Origin: Alphaproteobacteria bacterium
GTDB taxonomy: Bacteria > Pseudomonadota > Alphaproteobacteria > Rhizobiales > Xanthobacteraceae
DNA length: 9,590 bases
Reading direction: 5' to 3'
NCBI GenBank assembly: GCA_005884855.1
Contig: VAZS01000377.1
Span: forward strand, 1 to 9,590
Shown: piece by piece, positions 5,630 to 9,590 of the stretch
Numbering within the stretch: the stretch's first letter is position 1
How the letters are laid out: the number at the start of each line of letters is the position of its first letter
The notes under the pieces: generated by a model
The model's database searches: none
The model's input: the letters and a program-made list of their open reading frames with translations, nothing else
Told to the model about the DNA's origin: nothing
Program-made: the position numbers and the translations under genes

Positions 5630-7756
5630 ATGCTGACCGCACAGCGGCAATCGATCAGACTATTGCAGACTGTGTTGGCAGCTGCGGTCGCGGTTCCGGC
5701 TTTGCTTTTTTGCTTCGCGGCCTGGCAGGCCTACAAGAACGACGAAGGAGTGGCCGAAGACCAGATCCATCGATCGCGCGACGTCCTGAACGAGCACGCG
5801 TTGAAGGTCTTCGAGGCGGTGGAACGAAGCATTGCCCAAGTCAACGAGATCATCCGGGACATGCCGGATCAGGAGATTTCAGCCAATCAAGAGAAGCTGC
5901 ACGATCGGTTGCAGCGCATGGTCGGCAGTTCGCCCGAGGTGAAATCGTTCTGGATTTTTGACCGCAACGGCCGCGCACTGGTCAACAGCATCGGCTATCC
6001 GATGCCGATGGTCGATTTTTCCGACCGTGATTACTTCAAGGCCCATGTCGAGCGCGACGTCGGCACATTTATTGGCGCGGTTTTGCGACCTAGGGCGCCA
6101 TACGGCGGATCACCGTTCTTCGGCGTAAGCCGCCGCAGGATGGGACCCGATGGAAGTTTCGCCGGCATCATTCAGGCTTCGGTGTTGCCGGATTATTTCG
6201 AAGGATTTTACGCGAAAATCGGCAAGGCCCCGGGAAGCTATTTTTCGTTGATCCGCGACGACGGACTCATTCTTGCGCGCTACCCGGCTTTATCCGGTGA
6301 GATGCGGCTGCCGGCGCATGACAATCTGCTCAAGGCGTTCCGCGCTCACCCGGTAGAGGGTACGCTGACGCTGACTTCACTCATTGACGGCGTCAGCCGC
6401 CGTGTCAGCTATCTCAGGCTTCCGGAACTTCCGGTGTTCGTGCTGTCCGGTCTGGAAACGACCGCCATCCGGGACGAGTGGATTTCCCAAATGAGCCGGC
6501 ACCTGATCTTCGGCATCCCGGCAACCGGCGCCCTCATTTTCCTGGTCGCATTGACGCTTCGGCGCACAACGCGAATGTATGAGGAGGCCAACCGCAGAGA
6601 GGTTGCGGAAGGAGCGCTGAAGCATGCCCAACGACTTGAAGCGTTGGGTCGCCTGACGGGCGGCGTCGCCCACGACTTCAACAACCTGCTGATGGTGGTC
6701 GGGGGATCCGCCAGGAAGCTCAGGCGTACGGACAAGGATGCCCAGGAATTGCGGTCGCTCCAGATGATCGAGGCTGCCGTTCAGAAAGGCGAGCGCCTGA
6801 CCCGCAAATTGCTGGCGTTCTCGCGCCGGCAAAGCCTGTCGCCCGAGATCATTGACTTGCCGGAATGCGTGAGGAAACTTCGCGCCGTGCTTGAGCAGTC
6901 TGTCCAGGACGACGTCGAGATGGAGCTTGTGGCGCCGGCGAAGGCGATCGCCGTCAAGGTCGATCCGGACGAACTCGAAATCGCGCTTTTGAATCTTGCT
7001 CTGAACGCACGCGACGCCATGCCTCATGGAGGACGCATCAAGATCACCGTCGGCACGGCGCCGTTCACAACAAAGGCCGGCCACGGCGACTTGGCCGAGC
7101 ATGACATGGCCTTCATCGAGTTAAGCGATACCGGAGTCGGGATACCCGACTCTATCCGCGAGCGCATCTTCGAGCCGTTCTTCACCACGAAGTCCGTGGA
7201 CAAGGGAACAGGGCTCGGATTGAGCCAGGTTTACGGATTTGTTCAGCAATCGAACGGCGCCATCACGGTTTCAAGCGCGCCCGGTGGCGGTGCGACATTC
7301 AGGATAGTCCTCCCAATCAGTGCAGATGCGCCGGCGCCAAGATCGGCTCAGCCGTTTGAAGGCGGCTCAAAGGAGGTTGGAGGTGCCACCGTGTTGCTGG
7401 TCGAGGACCATCCGGACGTGTCAATCGTGGCGGCGGATTACCTGGAACAGTCTGGCTGCGAGGTGCTGCTGGCCAATTCCGCTGAAGCCGCGATCGACGT
7501 CTTGAACAAGAGACATGGTATCGATCTGGTTTTGTCAGACATCGTGATGCCAGGCATGAGCGGGCTGGAATTGGGCCGGCTGGTCCGCGAATATCATCCC
7601 GAGATACCTGTCATCCTCGCTTCCGGCTATAGCGACAAGGCCGCCGTCGCGACCGCAGAGGGCTTCACGCTTATTCCCAAGCCATATTCACCGGAGTCTC
7701 TTCAGCGCATCATTGCGGCGAAGCTCGACGAGACAAGAAAGCTCCGCGTAGTCTGA
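5630..7756 (+). CDS. Membrane-bound hybrid sensor histidine kinase with Cache-like sensor and C-terminal receiver domain
   Basis: Senses an unknown extracytoplasmic signal and relays phosphate; 708 residues from the ATG at 5630. Order: transmembrane helix 1 (about 11-31), a periplasmic double-Cache-like domain (about 40-285, with FWIFDRNGRALVNS, FSDRDYFKAH and YFSLIRDDGLILARYP), transmembrane helix 2 (about 292-310), and HisKA with phosphoacceptor His348 in GGVAHDFNNLL. The HATPase domain has N box Asn459 (NLALNARDAM), DTGVGIP (500-506), FEPFFTTK (514-521) and GTGLGLS (526-532). The receiver (587-700) has acidic pair Glu592/Asp593, phosphoacceptor Asp637 in LSDIVMPGMSG, Ser665 and Lys684. All key residues are present. 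The AHDFNNLL H-box with a receiver fused at the C-terminus is typical of HWE-unrelated, HisKA-type hybrid kinases of alphaproteobacteria. The start is chosen because the purine-rich AAGGGGAGGGGG lies upstream (12-base spacing) and the first membrane helix follows at once. No DNA-binding output domain is fused and no separate regulator gene is adjacent. Confidence 0.93.
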   Translation: MLTAQRQSIRLLQTVLAAAVAVPALLFCFAAWQAYKNDEGVAEDQIHRSRDVLNEHALKVFEAVERSIAQVNEIIRDMPDQEISANQEKLHDRLQRMVGSSPEVKSFWIFDRNGRALVNSIGYPMPMVDFSDRDYFKAHVERDVGTFIGAVLRPRAPYGGSPFFGVSRRRMGPDGSFAGIIQASVLPDYFEGFYAKIGKAPGSYFSLIRDDGLILARYPALSGEMRLPAHDNLLKAFRAHPVEGTLTLTSLIDGVSRRVSYLRLPELPVFVLSGLETTAIRDEWISQMSRHLIFGIPATGALIFLVALTLRRTTRMYEEANRREVAEGALKHAQRLEALGRLTGGVAHDFNNLLMVVGGSARKLRRTDKDAQELRSLQMIEAAVQKGERLTRKLLAFSRRQSLSPEIIDLPECVRKLRAVLEQSVQDDVEMELVAPAKAIAVKVDPDELEIALLNLALNARDAMPHGGRIKITVGTAPFTTKAGHGDLAEHDMAFIELSDTGVGIPDSIRERIFEPFFTTKSVDKGTGLGLSQVYGFVQQSNGAITVSSAPGGGATFRIVLPISADAPAPRSAQPFEGGSKEVGGATVLLVEDHPDVSIVAADYLEQSGCEVLLANSAEAAIDVLNKRHGIDLVLSDIVMPGMSGLELGRLVREYHPEIPVILASGYSDKAAVATAEGFTLIPKPYSPESLQRIIAAKLDETRKLRVV

Positions 7757-7857
7757 GCGCCAGCCGTTGCGGCATCTCTGGTCATCAAATGGTGATCTCA
7801 TTGAGGACCGGAAACGTCATCTAATGCCTGTTTGGGTGGGTTCTCGGGGCTGCCTTC

Positions 7858-7866
7858 TGGTATACA
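7858..7866 (+). promoter_or_regulatory. Possible extended -10 promoter element for the ccm operon
   Basis: TGGTATACA matches an extended -10 element (TG-N-TATAAT-like) about 80 bases upstream of the ccmI ATG, in the 191-base gap after the hybrid kinase. No well-spaced -35 hexamer is seen, which an extended -10 can tolerate. The rest of the gap holds no recognisable gene, strong hairpin or repeat. Confidence 0.3.
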
Positions 7867-7947
7867 TTAGGGCGAATTCCCGATCGACGGGCACTCGATC
7901 GCCATTTGACCTAAACGAGGCCGGTGCGGCGCCCCTGAAGTAACTAG

Positions 7948-9093
7948 ATGATGCTCTGGCCAATTTTTGCATTGATGACACTTGCGGCGGTGCTTGCGGT
8001 TTGCTGGCCGCTCGCACGCCGTCAGCAAGCCGTCCGTTCGGGAACCGATGTTGCTGTTTATCGCGACCAGCTCGGCGAGATCGACCGCGACGAGGCCGCA
8101 AGCCTGATTGGCGGCGTAGAGGCCGAAGCGGCGCGGGTCGAAGTATCCAGGCGTTTGATCGCCGCGGTGGAAGCCACCAAAGCCGCTACTGCCGTCGCCA
8201 CCCCCGTTCCGGCCGCGAGCTACCGTCGGGCAACGCTCGCGGGCGCCATCATTCTGCTGCCGCTGGGCGCAGCTATTACCTATCTCTCGCTGGGGTCGCC
8301 GAACCTTGTCCCCGTTTCGATGAACGCGGCGCAACCTGTTCCGCCCGCAATCGAGGACACGGTTGCTCGTGTCGAAACCTATCTGCAGAATAACCCAAAA
8401 GACGGGCGCGGCTGGGAAGTGCTTGCACCGGTCTATCTTCGTCTCGGACGCTTCAACGACGCTGTCGTGGCCCGGCGCAACGCGGTGGAGATTTTCGGAC
8501 CGGATGCGGCACGGCTTGCCGATCTCGGCGAAGCCATCGTAATGGCTTCCAGTGGCGTGGTGACGCCTGAGGCAAAGAGCCTGTTCGAGCGCGCCAGCGC
8601 CGCAAATCCCGAAGATGTAATGGCGCAATATTATCTCGGGCTTAGCGCCAAGCAGGAGGGCCGCCGCGACGAGGCGGTAAAGCGATGGACCGCGCTGGTG
8701 TCCAGCGCCCGAGAGGGCGCGGAGTGGTTACCGCTGGTGAAGAATGCGTTGGCGCGCATTGACGAGAAAGAGCCGTCGTTCATTGCGCCGCCTAATTCGG
8801 ACGCTGCGTCACCGGCGCCGAACGCAAGCCAGGTCACCGCTGCCGCGCAGATGGCACCAGCCGAGCGCAACCAAATGATCGAAGGTATGGTCGCGCGTCT
8901 TGCCCAGCGCATGGCTGAGAACGGCTCCGACGTCGATGGATGGCTTCGCTTGATCAAGGCTTATTCCGTGCTCGGCGAGCGTGAAAAGGCGCTGAGCGCT
9001 GCCGCCAATGCCCGCAGTGCTCTTGCCGGCGACAATGACAATCTGCGTCGGATCGGCGAACTGGCAAAAGAGCTCGGACTGGAAGGCTCATGA
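7948..9093 (+). CDS. ccmI: c-type cytochrome biogenesis protein CcmI (CycH)
   Basis: CcmI binds apocytochrome c in the periplasm and hands it to the CcmF/CcmH heme lyase. The 381 residues show the family layout: transmembrane helix 1 (about 2-20), a cytoplasmic loop with the CcmI signature [19 protein letters not shown] (37-55) and a charged helix, transmembrane helix 2 (about 96-116), and a large periplasmic region of tetratricopeptide-like helices (about 135-275 and 305-378; [53 protein letters not shown]). A Pro/Ala/Ser-rich linker lies near 277-300. The ATG at 7948 is followed at once by a second ATG, which could equally start; the ribosome site is weak. The stop overlaps the ccmE start by four bases (ATGA), so the two are translationally coupled. 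This is the first gene of the ccmIEF(H) operon, known as cycHJKL in rhizobia. Confidence 0.93.
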   Translation: MMLWPIFALMTLAAVLAVCWPLARRQQAVRSGTDVAVYRDQLGEIDRDEAASLIGGVEAEAARVEVSRRLIAAVEATKAATAVATPVPAASYRRATLAGAIILLPLGAAITYLSLGSPNLVPVSMNAAQPVPPAIEDTVARVETYLQNNPKDGRGWEVLAPVYLRLGRFNDAVVARRNAVEIFGPDAARLADLGEAIVMASSGVVTPEAKSLFERASAANPEDVMAQYYLGLSAKQEGRRDEAVKRWTALVSSAREGAEWLPLVKNALARIDEKEPSFIAPPNSDAASPAPNASQVTAAAQMAPAERNQMIEGMVARLAQRMAENGSDVDGWLRLIKAYSVLGEREKALSAAANARSALAGDNDNLRRIGELAKELGLEGS

Positions 9094-9563
9094 CACGGAA
9101 ACAGCGCCGCCTCATTTTAATCGGCTCAAGTCTCGGCGTGCTCGCCATCGCAGTTGCCCTGGTGCTCAGTTCACTTCGTGAATCGATTGTGTTTTTCAAT
9201 TCGCCGACCGACATCGCCGAGAACAAGGCCGCTCCCGGAAAGCGCGTTCGCCTTGGCGGCATGGTGAAGATGGGCAGCCTGGAGCGCGGCGACAATTTGC
9301 AGGTCCGCTTCGAGGTGACCGACGGCAACAAGGACATTCCGGTCAATTACCGGGGAATCGTGCCCGACCTGTTCCGCGAAGGGCAAGGGGTCATCGCCGA
9401 GGGTCATCTGGAGCCGGGCGGCAGCTTCACGGCCGAGACCGTTCTCGCCAAGCACGACGAAAACTACATGCCGCGCGAGATCGTCGAGACCCTGAAAAAG
9501 CAGGGACACTGGCAAGAGACCGCGGCGCCGAACCCGGCCAAGGTTCGGCAAAGCGTAAAGTAA
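9090..9563 (+). CDS. ccmE: Cytochrome c maturation heme chaperone CcmE (CycJ)
   Basis: CcmE is a periplasmic, membrane-anchored chaperone that binds heme covalently and carries it from CcmC/CcmD to CcmF. The 157 residues begin with a basic N-terminus (MTRKQRR) and one membrane anchor (about 8-28), then a beta-barrel OB-fold domain (about 35-125) with [40 protein letters not shown] and [11 protein letters not shown]. The heme-attaching His122 and Tyr126 are seen in [10 protein letters not shown], the HxxxY motif of the classical CcmE type. The C-terminal tail is flexible and polar, as usual. GGAAGG lies just upstream of the ATG, which overlaps the ccmI stop. Length and motifs are standard, so the protein looks functional. 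Confidence 0.97.
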   Translation: MTRKQRRLILIGSSLGVLAIAVALVLSSLRESIVFFNSPTDIAENKAAPGKRVRLGGMVKMGSLERGDNLQVRFEVTDGNKDIPVNYRGIVPDLFREGQGVIAEGHLEPGGSFTAETVLAKHDENYMPREIVETLKKQGHWQETAAPNPAKVRQSVK

Positions 9564-9579
9564 ACGGGGAAACACCTGA

Positions 9580-9590
9580 ATGATCGCCGA
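9580..9590 (+). CDS. ccmF: Start of ccmF (CycK), cut by the window edge
   Basis: An ATG at 9580 opens a frame reading Met-Ile-Ala before the window ends, 16 bases after the ccmE stop. GGGGA (9566-9570) lies upstream at a usable spacing. CcmF, the heme lyase that joins heme to apocytochrome c, follows ccmE in this operon in alphaproteobacteria, and MIA is a common beginning for it there. The call rests on operon order and the ribosome site, since only three complete codons are visible. Confidence 0.6.

Noticed and set aside
6377..7102. 241-codon open frame on the minus strand within the hybrid kinase
   Set aside because: It is antisense to the conserved HisKA/HATPase coding region and has no recognisable protein features.
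7763..7795. Short inverted repeats after the kinase stop (GCCG/CGGC and ATCA/TGAT) as a terminator
   Set aside because: Stems of about four bases without a T-run are too weak to support a terminator.
7906..7911. TTGACC as a -35 element for ccmI
   Set aside because: No -10-like hexamer occurs at 16-18 bases downstream; the sequence there is GC-rich.
7867..8628. 253-codon open frame on the minus strand opposite ccmI
   Set aside because: It is antisense to ccmI, which has clear family features; its own translation shows no coherent domain.

Overview
The window looks like chromosomal DNA of an alphaproteobacterium, most likely a Bradyrhizobium/Rhodopseudomonas relative. The base composition is GC-rich, start sites often carry GGAGG-like ribosome sites, and the right end has the ccmI-ccmE-ccmF gene order (the cycH-cycJ-cycK order of rhizobia). 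This taxonomic call is inference from gene content. No tRNA, rRNA, CRISPR array, insertion sequence or phage gene is visible.

Left part (1-3796). A short-chain dehydrogenase enters from the left edge and is broken by an in-frame TAG. Its reading frame resumes directly after the stop for 57 more codons of recognisable family sequence. Convergent to it, on the minus strand, is a two-gene unit: a 765-residue molybdopterin oxidoreductase of the FdhF/YdeP (CbbBc-like) type, then fdhD, which overlaps it by 8 bases if its GTG start is used. FdhD delivers sulfur to the molybdenum cofactor of formate dehydrogenases, so the pair is an enzyme and its maturation factor. No NADH-binding, iron-sulfur or cytochrome subunit lies beside them, so the electron partner is unknown.

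Middle (3797-5629). A 150-base divergent intergenic region separates the oxidoreductase from a metallo-beta-lactamase-fold protein. That protein has an N-terminal four-cysteine zinc-ribbon-like segment and a modified metal-binding motif. After it come a weakly supported small one-helix membrane protein on the plus strand and, convergent to it, a 72-residue unknown soluble protein on the minus strand with a good ribosome site. A GC-rich inverted repeat sits between these two small genes.

Right part (5630-9590). A 708-residue membrane-bound hybrid histidine kinase has an extracytoplasmic Cache-like sensor, a HisKA/HATPase core and a C-terminal receiver domain. It is followed by the start of the cytochrome c maturation operon: ccmI, then ccmE (ATGA overlap), then the first codons of ccmF, which runs off the window. 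These genes act in the inner membrane and periplasm to deliver heme to apocytochromes c.

Most of the window is ordinary housekeeping or accessory metabolism. I see no convincing undescribed system. The points worth a second look are the interrupted dehydrogenase, the stand-alone formate-dehydrogenase-like enzyme and its divergent hydrolase neighbour, the altered metal site of that hydrolase, and the two small genes.
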